From contig JBBSMX010000149.1 of NCBI GenBank assembly GCA_038232935.1, forward strand, positions 1 through 10,102: a DNA stretch of 10,102 nt, given 5' to 3'. The position numbers and the translations under genes are program-made. The DNA is from JBBSMX01 sp038232935. Its GTDB lineage: Bacteria; Bacteroidota; Rhodothermia; Rhodothermales; JANQRZ01. The notes beneath the pieces are model-generated. The model worked only from the letters and a program-made list of their open reading frames with translations, ran no database searches and was not told the DNA's origin. Numbering within the stretch: the first letter of the stretch is position 1; the number at the start of each line of letters is the position of its first letter. Shown in pieces: positions 1 through 5,877 of this stretch.

Positions 1-639
1 CGCCTCAACGATCCCGACGAACGGCGCGCTGAGCCGGCCGAACGCGAGGCGGGCCGCTGCGAGGTCGTCCGCGTCGGCGAGGGCTTGCGCGTTCGTGCGG
101 ATCGCCGTGAGATCGTCGGCGTGCGTGTGCCAGAAGTGCGGGTCCCCTTCGATGGGCGTCTCGCCGAGCTTCGCGACGGCGGTGTCGAGGGCACGGGCCT
201 GCTTAGCGATGCCTGCGAGCTCGTCCGATGCGAGCGCCGTCTGGATGGCGAGATAGGCGTCGAGCGCTGCCCTCAGGCCTTCGGGCGCAGCCGCCATCGG
301 CATCGCATCGTGCTGCATCTCAGACATGGCGCTGTGATCCATCGCCGGCATCGCCTCGTGGTTCATCGCCGAGTGATCCATCGGCGCTCCCTCCATGTCC
401 ATCATGCCGCCCTCGTCGGGGTTCATCCCGGCCATGCTCCCTGCCGGCGGGTGGCCGTCGGGACGAAGCGGAGCGGGCAGGTCGGGCTGCGGCACAGGAT
501 CGAGCGTGGTGTACTCGACCCCGGCCGCAGCCGTGCTCGCCGTAGGCGAGGCAGGGTGATCGGTGGAGGTTGTGACGGACGTGGCCGGAGAGCAGGCTGC
601 GAGCACGGCCGCGAGGGAAAGAGCGAGGAGCATGCGCAT
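1..639 (-). CDS. Met/His-rich DUF3347-like lipoprotein, probable copper binding (partial)
   Basis: The minus strand is open from an ATG at 639 to the left edge: 213 codons with no stop, so the C-terminus is missing. The N-terminus is a lipoprotein signal: a short hydrophobic stretch ending in the lipobox LAAC, with Cys16 as the lipidated residue. Residues 17-68 are a Ser/Thr/Pro/Ala-rich linker. Residues 69-115 hold 13 Met and 4 His in motifs such as MDHSAM and MNHEAM, which are typical of extracytoplasmic copper- or silver-binding proteins. Residues from about 121 onward (LRAALDAYLAIQTAL, then FWHTHADDL) look like the helical DUF3347 domain found in Bacteroidota with CusB/CzcB-type efflux proteins. 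The gene is divergent from the two-component system, and an operator-like palindrome lies 66 nt upstream. A second in-frame ATG at 633 is possible. The lipoprotein and metal-rich segment are clear; DUF3347 is a pattern match, and copper as the ligand is inferred. Confidence 0.85.
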   Translation of the reverse strand, partial: MRMLLALSLAAVLAACSPATSVTTSTDHPASPTASTAAAGVEYTTLDPVPQPDLPAPLRPDGHPPAGSMAGMNPDEGGMMDMEGAPMDHSAMNHEAMPAMDHSAMSEMQHDAMPMAAAPEGLRAALDAYLAIQTALASDELAGIAKQARALDTAVAKLGETPIEGDPHFWHTHADDLTAIRTNAQALADADDLAAARLAFGRLSAPFVGIVEA

Positions 640-705
640 GACAGAGCGTCTATAGTTGGATGAGGGAGTCGAACGGTTCAGCGGGGTGCTCGTTGCCGGC
701 AAACG

Positions 706-725
706 GCCTTAAATCCCGCTAAGGT
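706..725 (-). promoter_or_regulatory. Candidate operator A (20-bp imperfect palindrome)
   Basis: Read on the minus strand this is ACCTTAGCGGGATTTAAGGC, with arms CCTTA and TAAGG separated by 8 nt. It matches operator B (3611-3630) at 17 of 20 positions, including the non-palindromic inner bases GCG and ATT, so the similarity is not explained by symmetry alone. It lies between the divergent lipoprotein and response regulator genes. It ends 66 nt before the lipoprotein ATG and lies 58 nt before the regulator ATG. A further half-site, ACCTTA, is at 747-752. Binding by the adjacent OmpR-family regulator is inferred from position. Confidence 0.6.
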
Positions 726-783
726 GCGAACCCGCCGCCGCACGCTACCTTATCACCTGCTCCCTTCCCAGCACCCGAACGGC

Positions 784-1494
784 ATGACGTGGGTCCTCCT
801 CATCGAAGACGAAGCGCGCCTCGGCGACAGCGTGAAGCGCGGGCTGGAAGAGGAGGGCTTCACCGTCGACCTCGCCCGCGACGCCCGCGAGGGCGAGGCG
901 AAGGCGCTCGCGAATGGCTACGACGCGTTCGTCGTCGACTGGCGGCTCCCCCACGGCGACGGCAAGTCGATCGTCGAGACGCTGCGGGCGGAAGGGCGGC
1001 ACGAGCCGGTCCTCATGCTCACGGCACTCGGCGATGTCGGCCACCGCGTGGCCGGGCTGGAGGCCGGGGCCGACGACTACCTCCCCAAGCCGTTCGCCTT
1101 CGAGGAGCTCGTGGCCCGGCTCCGGGCGCTCCTCCGCCGCCCTCCGCTCCAGCAACAAGAGCGCATCCTCGCGGCGGGCGACCTCGTGATGGATACGGCG
1201 AGCCGCCGCGTGACGCTCGCGGGGCCGGATGGCGAGGCCCTCTTCAACCTCCGGCCGAAGGAGTACGCCCTGCTCGAGCTCCTCCTCCGCAACGCCGGGG
1301 CCGTCCTCTCGCGCACCGTCATCGCCGAGCGCGTGTGGGGTGACGCCCTCTACGTCACCGACAACGCCCTCGACGTGACCGTCTCCGGCCTGCGGCAGAA
1401 GGTGGCCGACGCCGGGCGCGAAGCGGGCGCTGCCATCGTTCCCGAGGTCGAGACCATACGGGGCGTCGGCTACCGCCTCGTGGTGGAGGGCTAG
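784..1494 (+). CDS. OmpR/PhoB-family response regulator, probably metal-responsive
   Basis: DNA-binding response regulator of 236 aa, a normal length for the OmpR family. The receiver domain (about residues 3-115) has the acidic pair E8-D9, phospho-acceptor D52 in VVDWRLP, T80 in LMLTA and K102 in YLPKPF. The winged-helix domain (about 135-234) carries the family signatures LRPKEYALLELLL, NALDVTVSGLRQKV and IRGVGYRL. I chose the ATG at 784 because the receiver fold begins there; an upstream in-frame GTG at 724 would add 20 residues unlike the family and overlap the operator. The sensor kinase starts 4 nt after the stop, so the two form a standard pair. The metal-rich neighbours suggest a CusR/CopR-like role. 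That role is contextual, since the sequence alone only fixes the OmpR class. Confidence 0.93.
   Translation: MTWVLLIEDEARLGDSVKRGLEEEGFTVDLARDAREGEAKALANGYDAFVVDWRLPHGDGKSIVETLRAEGRHEPVLMLTALGDVGHRVAGLEAGADDYLPKPFAFEELVARLRALLRRPPLQQQERILAAGDLVMDTASRRVTLAGPDGEALFNLRPKEYALLELLLRNAGAVLSRTVIAERVWGDALYVTDNALDVTVSGLRQKVADAGREAGAAIVPEVETIRGVGYRLVVEG
1485..1490 (+). promoter_or_regulatory. Shine-Dalgarno sequence for the sensor kinase
   Basis: GGAGGG lies 8 nt before the GTG at 1499, inside the last codons of the response regulator gene. It is the clearest ribosome binding site in the window, and it supports the GTG as the kinase start. Confidence 0.6.
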
Positions 1495-1498
1495 CGCC

Positions 1499-2920
1499 GT
1501 GCTCCGACGCCCGCTCCCGATCTCGCTCCGCCTCACGCTCTGGTACGGGCTGACGCTGCTGCTGCTACTCAGCGCGTTCGCCGTCTTCTGCTACACCGGC
1601 TTCCACCTCGCCCTCCACCGCGACTTCGACCGCCACCTCACGCACGAGCAGCGCGAGCTACTGCCCTTCGTCACGGTCGATGAAAACGGCCCACGCTTCG
1701 AGGAGTTGGGGGAATTGACCTCGGTGGCGTACCGATCCGAAGGCGTTTACGGCACGTACGTCCGCCTGCTCACACCCGACGGCGAGGTCCGCTACCAGAG
1801 CCCCAACTTCGACGGCTACCCCCCGCTCCCCGTCGCCCTTCCTGCGGAGGCCGTCGAGACCTCGGAGAGTATCACGTGGAACGGGCTGCCCGCGCGGACA
1901 CGCTACGTCCCCCTCCGCACGTCCGGCGCTGACACGCCGCTTCTCGGCTGGCTCGAACTCACCGGGTTCGAGTGGTCGCTGCATCAGGAGTTGCACCGGC
2001 TCCGATTCACGCTCATCCTCGGTGTCCTCCTCAGCGTGGCCTTTGCCCTCGGCGCGGGGTGGTGGCTGGCGCGGCGCACGCTCCGGCCCGTCTCGACGAT
2101 GACCGAGGCCGCCGGGCGGATGGGGGCCCGCGACCTCTCGGCCCGCCTCCCCGCCGACTTCGGTACGCGCGACGAACTAACCGAGCTCGCCGAGACGTTC
2201 AACGGCCTGCTCGACCGGCTCGAACGCTCCGTCGAGCGCGAGCGGCGGTTCACGGCGAATGCCGCGCACGAACTGCTGACGCCGCTCGCCACGCTACGCA
2301 GCGAAGCCGAGGTAGCGCTCCGGCGTGAGCGCGCGGCCCCCGACTACCGCGACGCGCTCGGCCGCCTGCTCCTCGACGTGGAGCGGATGACGGCGACGGT
2401 GCAGGGCCTCCTCCAGCTCGCCCGCGCCGACGCCCTCTCGAAACGGCCCGAAGACCGGCTCGACCTCTCGGCGCTCGTCGAAGACCGGGTCGGCCGCGCC
2501 CGCACGCACGCGGCAGGGCGAGGCGTCGCCCTGCACGCGGACGTGGCACCGGGCATCGTGATCTCAGCGCAGGCCCCTCCCCTCGCCGAGGTCGTCGACA
2601 ACCTCCTCTCGAACGCGGTGAAGTACACCCCTACAGGCGGCCGGATCGACCTCCGCCTCGACCACGGCGACAGAGCCGCCCTTCTCACCGTGAGCGACAC
2701 GGGGGCCGGGTTCTCCGGGGTCGAGGCCGACCGCCTCTTCGACCGGTTCTACCGCTCCGACGACGCGGCCGTGCAGGCGGAGCCGGGGAGCGGGCTCGGG
2801 CTCTCCATCGTGCGCGCCATCGTCGAGGGCTACGGCGGGCACATCGAAGCTCGGAGCGAGGGTCCCGGACGGGGAGGCCTGTTCGTCGTGCGCCTCCCTC
2901 TCGATGGGGACACGCGGTGA
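1499..2920 (+). CDS. Membrane sensor histidine kinase, CusS-like
   Basis: Sensor kinase of 473 aa with a GTG start. TM1 spans about residues 12-34, an extracytoplasmic sensor region about 36-165, and TM2 about 168-191. A HAMP linker (about 190-243) follows, then HisKA with phospho-acceptor H257 in AAHELLTP, where the usual Arg of HELRTP is Leu. The ATPase domain has the N box DNLLSNAVKYTP (N372), G1 box SDTGAG (D400), F box FDRFYR and G2 box GSGLGL at 430-435. His residues 36, 40, 46 and 49 cluster just outside TM1, near where CusS-type sensors bind Cu/Ag at a dimer interface; metal sensing here is inferred. The stop overlaps the methyltransferase start by 4 nt. It presumably phosphorylates the regulator encoded just upstream. 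Confidence 0.93.
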   Translation: MLRRPLPISLRLTLWYGLTLLLLLSAFAVFCYTGFHLALHRDFDRHLTHEQRELLPFVTVDENGPRFEELGELTSVAYRSEGVYGTYVRLLTPDGEVRYQSPNFDGYPPLPVALPAEAVETSESITWNGLPARTRYVPLRTSGADTPLLGWLELTGFEWSLHQELHRLRFTLILGVLLSVAFALGAGWWLARRTLRPVSTMTEAAGRMGARDLSARLPADFGTRDELTELAETFNGLLDRLERSVERERRFTANAAHELLTPLATLRSEAEVALRRERAAPDYRDALGRLLLDVERMTATVQGLLQLARADALSKRPEDRLDLSALVEDRVGRARTHAAGRGVALHADVAPGIVISAQAPPLAEVVDNLLSNAVKYTPTGGRIDLRLDHGDRAALLTVSDTGAGFSGVEADRLFDRFYRSDDAAVQAEPGSGLGLSIVRAIVEGYGGHIEARSEGPGRGGLFVVRLPLDGDTR

Positions 2921-3549
2921 GCACGTCCTCGCCCCAGACCCGCGCGGCCGTCGAGTACGACCGCTTCGCGCCCACCTACGACCGCCGCTGGCACCGTTAC
3001 ATCCGCTGCACGCTCGATATCCTCGATGCCCACGCTGCCATCGACCCGGCCGAGCGCGTGCTCGACGTGGGCTGCGGGACCGGCGCGTTCCTCGCCCGCC
3101 TCCTTCACCGCCACCCCGACCAGCAGGCGGCCGGCGTCGACGTCTCGGAGGGGATGCTGGCGGCGGCCCGCGCCAAGCTGACCTCTCACCCGCACGTCCG
3201 TCTCGCGCACGCCCCCGCCGAGGCGCTTCCCTTCGACGATGCGTCCTTCGACGTAGGCGTGGGGGCGAGCGCCTTCCACTACGTCCCGACGCCCGAGGCC
3301 GCCCTCGCCGAGGCCGCCCGCGTGCTCCGGCCCGGAGGCCGCCTCGTCCTCCTCGACTGGTGCCGCGACCCGTGGCGCATGGAGGCGCTCGACGCCTTGC
3401 TCCGGCTCGTCGATCCGGCCCACGTTCGCGCCTACACGCTCGGCGAGCTGGACGGGATGCTCCGTGCCGTCGGCTTCGCCCCTGTCAGGCTCGGCCGGCA
3501 CCGGTGCGGGCTGTGGGGGCTGATGACGGCGGTCGCTGCCCGCCCATAG
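2917..3549 (+). CDS. Class I SAM-dependent methyltransferase (Methyltransf_11-like)
   Basis: Soluble protein of 210 aa with a Rossmann-type SAM-binding core. Motif I is VLDVGCGTG (48-56), the acidic residue after strand 2 is D75 in GVDVSEGML, the motif II region is AEALPFDDASFDVGV (about 101-115), and ARVLRPGGRLVLLDW (about 134-148) is the typical motif III region. The substrate cannot be told. The length and lack of paired catalytic cysteines argue against an ArsM arsenite methyltransferase; members of this superfamily methylate quinones, small molecules and many other substrates. The GTG start at 2917 overlaps the kinase stop (GTGA), and GGGGA lies 6 nt upstream, so translation is probably coupled to the kinase. 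Why a methyltransferase belongs in a two-component operon is not clear from the sequence. Confidence 0.9.
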   Translation: MSTSSPQTRAAVEYDRFAPTYDRRWHRYIRCTLDILDAHAAIDPAERVLDVGCGTGAFLARLLHRHPDQQAAGVDVSEGMLAAARAKLTSHPHVRLAHAPAEALPFDDASFDVGVGASAFHYVPTPEAALAEAARVLRPGGRLVLLDWCRDPWRMEALDALLRLVDPAHVRAYTLGELDGMLRAVGFAPVRLGRHRCGLWGLMTAVAARP

Positions 3550-3558
3550 CGCGTACAT

Positions 3559-3580
3559 GGCCTCGCGTGAGGCCCACGCG
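3559..3580. terminator. Two overlapping hairpins after the methyltransferase, possible weak terminator
   Basis: GGCCTC (3559-3564) pairs perfectly with GAGGCC (3569-3574) across a 4-nt loop. CGCGTG (3564-3569) also pairs perfectly with CACGCG (3575-3580) across 5 nt, and the two stems cannot form together. There is no T-tract afterwards, so intrinsic termination is uncertain. The position, 10 nt past the methyltransferase stop and before operator B, fits an operon end. Confidence 0.35.
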
Positions 3581-3610
3581 ACCACCGCTCCTCCGCCCTC
3601 GCCGAACTGA

Positions 3611-3630
3611 ACCTTAGCGCCATTTAAGGT
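3611..3630 (+). promoter_or_regulatory. Candidate operator B (20-bp palindrome)
   Basis: ACCTTAGCGCCATTTAAGGT has perfect 6-bp arms ACCTTA/TAAGGT around 8 nt. It is the partner of operator A (17 of 20 identical) and ends 68 nt before the DUF305 gene's ATG at 3699, nearly the same spacing as operator A to the lipoprotein (66 nt). It probably controls the run from 3699 to 8373. The identity of the bound regulator is inferred. Confidence 0.6.
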
Positions 3631-3650
3631 CAGTCGGCGGCTCTTCCCTC

Positions 3651-3672
3651 GCCCCGTGCAGTAAGACGGGGC
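3651..3672 (+). promoter_or_regulatory. 5'-leader hairpin before the DUF305 gene
   Basis: GCCCCGT (3651-3657) and ACGGGGC (3666-3672) form a perfect 7-bp stem with an 8-nt loop, 26 nt before the ATG at 3699. It may be an mRNA leader structure or a protein-binding dyad. No known riboswitch architecture is visible. Confidence 0.35.
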
Positions 3673-3698
3673 ACCCTCACCCCTCCTCTCTCGTGCTC

Positions 3699-4583
3699 AT
3701 GTCCTACAAACGTTTCGCCGCCATGATCGTCACCTCGACGGTCGTGATGTTCGGCCTGATGTACTCGACCGCCTACCGCCTCGACCACGTGTGGTTCAGC
3801 CAGACCCGCTTCTGGATGGCGCTCTACATGGGGGCTACGATGGCCGTCATCATGCTCGGGTTCATGCTGAGCATGTACTCCGACAAGAAAAAGAACGTCG
3901 CCATCTTCGCGGGCTGCGCGGTCCTCTTCACCGTCACTCTCTTCCTCGCGCGTAGCCAGGACACCGTCCATGACGTCGCGTGGATGAAGGCGATGATCCC
4001 GCACCACTCCATCGCGATCCTGACGAGCGAGCGGGCGGAGATCTCGGACCCGCGCGTCCGCCGCCTCGCCGACGAGATCATCCTCGCGCAGCGCCGCGAG
4101 ATCGCCGAGATGGAAGCGCTCATCGCCGACCTCGAAGACGCCGACCTCGAAGACGCCGACTACGAGGGGCGCGAGCCGATCCCGCCCTCGGTGCCCCCAG
4201 TGGAGGGCGGCTCGGTGGACAAGACCGGGCCTGTGCCCGGCGCTCCCGCCCTGAGGCTCGCCTCGAGCCCGCTCGTCGGCAACGTCTTGATGATTGAGGA
4301 GGTGAAGGTGGTCTCCGACGCGTGGGTCGTCGTCCACCCCGCCGCCGCCGGGGGCGGCCCCGACGCCTCGACCGTCCTCGGCCGTTCGTTCATTCAGCAC
4401 GGGACGACGGAGCGCGTGCCCGTGGACCTCGACACACCCGTAGCACCGGGGGCGACGCTCTACGCCATGCTCCACGACGACACCGGCGAGATCGGCATCT
4501 TCGAGTTCGGGGGTGCGGGCACCCCCGATCAGCCCCTCACGAAGGACGGCGACCCCGTCGTCCAGCCCCTCTCGGTCCGGTGA
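3699..4583 (+). CDS. Membrane protein fusing DUF305 to a C-terminal DUF7282-like domain
   Basis: Protein of 294 aa from the ATG at 3699; a GTG at 3693 in the same frame would add two residues. Three hydrophobic segments (about 7-25, 38-58, 66-84) form the membrane part. The DUF305 core follows, with MKAMIPHHSIAI (about 96-107) and a long helix through ALIADL (about 145). The HH pair of this family is thought to bind metal, and DUF305 proteins recur in copper-resistance clusters. A linker containing a short repeat leads to about 195-292, a beta-rich segment (AWVVVHPAAAGGG, VPVDLD, LYAMLHDD, IGIFEFGG) resembling DUF7282, a domain known mainly from haloarchaeal surface proteins. The stand-alone DUF305 membrane protein usually ends near residue 150, so the extra domain is notable. 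Biochemical function is unknown. It heads the second operon behind operator B. Confidence 0.85.
   Translation: MSYKRFAAMIVTSTVVMFGLMYSTAYRLDHVWFSQTRFWMALYMGATMAVIMLGFMLSMYSDKKKNVAIFAGCAVLFTVTLFLARSQDTVHDVAWMKAMIPHHSIAILTSERAEISDPRVRRLADEIILAQRREIAEMEALIADLEDADLEDADYEGREPIPPSVPPVEGGSVDKTGPVPGAPALRLASSPLVGNVLMIEEVKVVSDAWVVVHPAAAGGGPDASTVLGRSFIQHGTTERVPVDLDTPVAPGATLYAMLHDDTGEIGIFEFGGAGTPDQPLTKDGDPVVQPLSVR
4125..4160 (+). repeat. Short tandem repeat in the DUF305-DUF7282 linker
   Basis: The 15-bp unit GCCGACCTCGAAGAC occurs exactly twice in tandem (4125-4139, 4140-4154), followed by its first 6 bp. It encodes an acidic ADLED-ADLED-AD stretch at the end of the DUF305 helix. The in-frame repeat could vary in copy number between strains. 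Confidence 0.7.
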
Positions 4584-4659
4584 GCCCGCCGCGCTCTGCG
4601 TCCCCACGGACATACTCTTCGTCCTCCACGGCCTCTCTGAACGAAATAGCTCCGTTGCC

Positions 4660-5286
4660 ATGAAATACGCGCTCACCGTCCTCGCCACCCTCGTCGTCCT
4701 GCTCCTACTCGCGCTCGTCTTCCCCTACACCGGGATCTACAACGTGGCCGCCACAGACGGCCACACCGACTTCGGCCAGTGGTTTCTCAACACGACCTCG
4801 ACGAAGTCCATCCAGGCCCGCGCCGATGGCATCGCGGTCCCCGCCGACCTCGCCGATTCCACACGGGTCGTCCGCGGCGCGGGCAACTACGCCGCCATGT
4901 GCCAGACGTGCCACGGCGGGCCGGGCGCGGAGCGGGGCGAGATCGGAAAGGGGATGGTGCCGCAGCCGCCGCGTCTGAGTGAGGCCGCCCCGGAGTGGAC
5001 ACCCGAGGAGATCTACTGGATCCTTGATCACGGGATCAAGAACGCGGGGATGCCCGCCTTCAGCCCGACGCACGATGAGGAGGCGCTGTGGGACCTCGTC
5101 GCCTTCACGAAGCAGCTCCCCGAGATGACGCCGGAGCGGTACGAGATGCTCGTCGCCGTCTCGCCCGGCCACCACAGCGAGGAAGGGCACGGCCACGGCG
5201 AGCACGAACATGAGGAAGACGGTGGCACGATGGAGGACGGCGAGGCCGAAGGTACCGGGCACCAAGACGACGGCCACACCCACTGA
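4660..5286 (+). CDS. Membrane-anchored monohaem cytochrome c with His-rich tail
   Basis: Protein of 208 aa. Residues 1-22 are an uncleaved signal anchor or signal peptide (a Leu/Val-rich stretch then FPYTG). One haem c site, CQTCH, is at 81-85, within the context GNYAAMCQTCHGGPG typical of class I/CccA-like cytochromes. M131 in NAGMPAF is the likely distal ligand, and the fold ends near ALWDLVAFTKQLP (about 142-154). The last 38 residues carry 9 His among acidic residues (HH, HGHGEHEHEE, HTH), a probable divalent-metal-binding extension. I chose the ATG at 4660 because the hydrophobic anchor begins there; longer in-frame starts overlap the previous gene. It follows DUF305 by 76 nt and is probably co-transcribed. 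It may pass electrons at the membrane to an unknown oxidoreductase. Confidence 0.9.
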   Translation: MKYALTVLATLVVLLLLALVFPYTGIYNVAATDGHTDFGQWFLNTTSTKSIQARADGIAVPADLADSTRVVRGAGNYAAMCQTCHGGPGAERGEIGKGMVPQPPRLSEAAPEWTPEEIYWILDHGIKNAGMPAFSPTHDEEALWDLVAFTKQLPEMTPERYEMLVAVSPGHHSEEGHGHGEHEHEEDGGTMEDGEAEGTGHQDDGHTH

Positions 5287-5463
5287 CCGATGTCGCACGG
5301 AGCGCTCATGCCTCGCACGGCGGGGATGGCAGGGCGCTGTTCTCCCCGCAGGAGCGGTCCACCCACTCTCCGTCGGCGCGGGCCGAACATAGAAGCCGCT
5401 GCGCGTGTCGAAGTCCTCCTCCGCGAGGTCCCTCGTCTCCTGCTGCCCTCTCCCGTCTGCTCC

Positions 5464-5850
5464 ATGCGCTGGCTCTCCGCCCTCCGCGCTCGCGCCCGCG
5501 CCCTCAAGCGGGAGATGGTCGCGCTGTACCTTGCCGGCCGCGACCCCCGCACGCCGTGGCCCGCTCGTCTCGTGGCCGCGCTCGTCGTCGGCTACGCCTT
5601 CAGCCCCATCGACCTCATCCCCGACTTCATCCCCGTGCTGGGCCTCCTCGACGACCTCGTGCTGCTGCCCCTCGGCGTGGCCCTCGTCCTCCGGATGATC
5701 CCCGATGCCGTAATGGCCGACGCTCGCACGCGAGCCGAGACCATCGCTGACCGGCCGACGAGCCGCGTCGCCGCCGTCGTGATCGTGCTCGTCTGGCTGT
5801 TCCTAGCTGCGTGGGCGCTCGCCGCGCTCTGGCCGCGCCTTCGGGGTTGA
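5464..5850 (+). CDS. DUF1232 (YkvA-like) small membrane protein
   Basis: Protein of 128 aa from the ATG at 5464. The DUF1232 hallmark is GYAFSPIDLIPDFIPVLGLLDDLVLLPLG (about 43-71), led by a basic amphipathic N-terminus (RARARALKRE). A hydrophobic helix at about 102-122 makes a C-terminal membrane anchor. The family is widespread and functionally uncharacterised. An in-frame ATG at 5290 would add 58 Arg/Pro-rich residues unlike the family, so I prefer the later start; that leaves a 177-nt gap with nothing recognisable. The gene lies 27 nt before the ATPase start and is probably co-transcribed with it. Confidence 0.85.
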   Translation: MRWLSALRARARALKREMVALYLAGRDPRTPWPARLVAALVVGYAFSPIDLIPDFIPVLGLLDDLVLLPLGVALVLRMIPDAVMADARTRAETIADRPTSRVAAVVIVLVWLFLAAWALAALWPRLRG

Positions 5851-5877
5851 GCGCCTTTGCCCGCCCCGACCGACCCC

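Noticed and set aside
85..663. Plus-strand open frame of 192 codons
   Set aside because: It is antisense to the lipoprotein gene, Arg/His-rich without any domain, and the minus-strand product has a clear signal and lipobox.
724..783. Longer GTG start for the response regulator
   Set aside because: The added residues are not family-like and would put the start inside operator A.
4513..4659. Longer in-frame starts for the cytochrome
   Set aside because: They overlap the DUF305 gene and precede the signal anchor with non-hydrophobic sequence.
5290..5463. 58-codon N-terminal extension of the DUF1232 protein
   Set aside because: It is Arg/Pro-rich and unlike the family; the ATG at 5464 gives a normal length. 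It is not excluded outright, since it starts 3 nt after the cytochrome stop.
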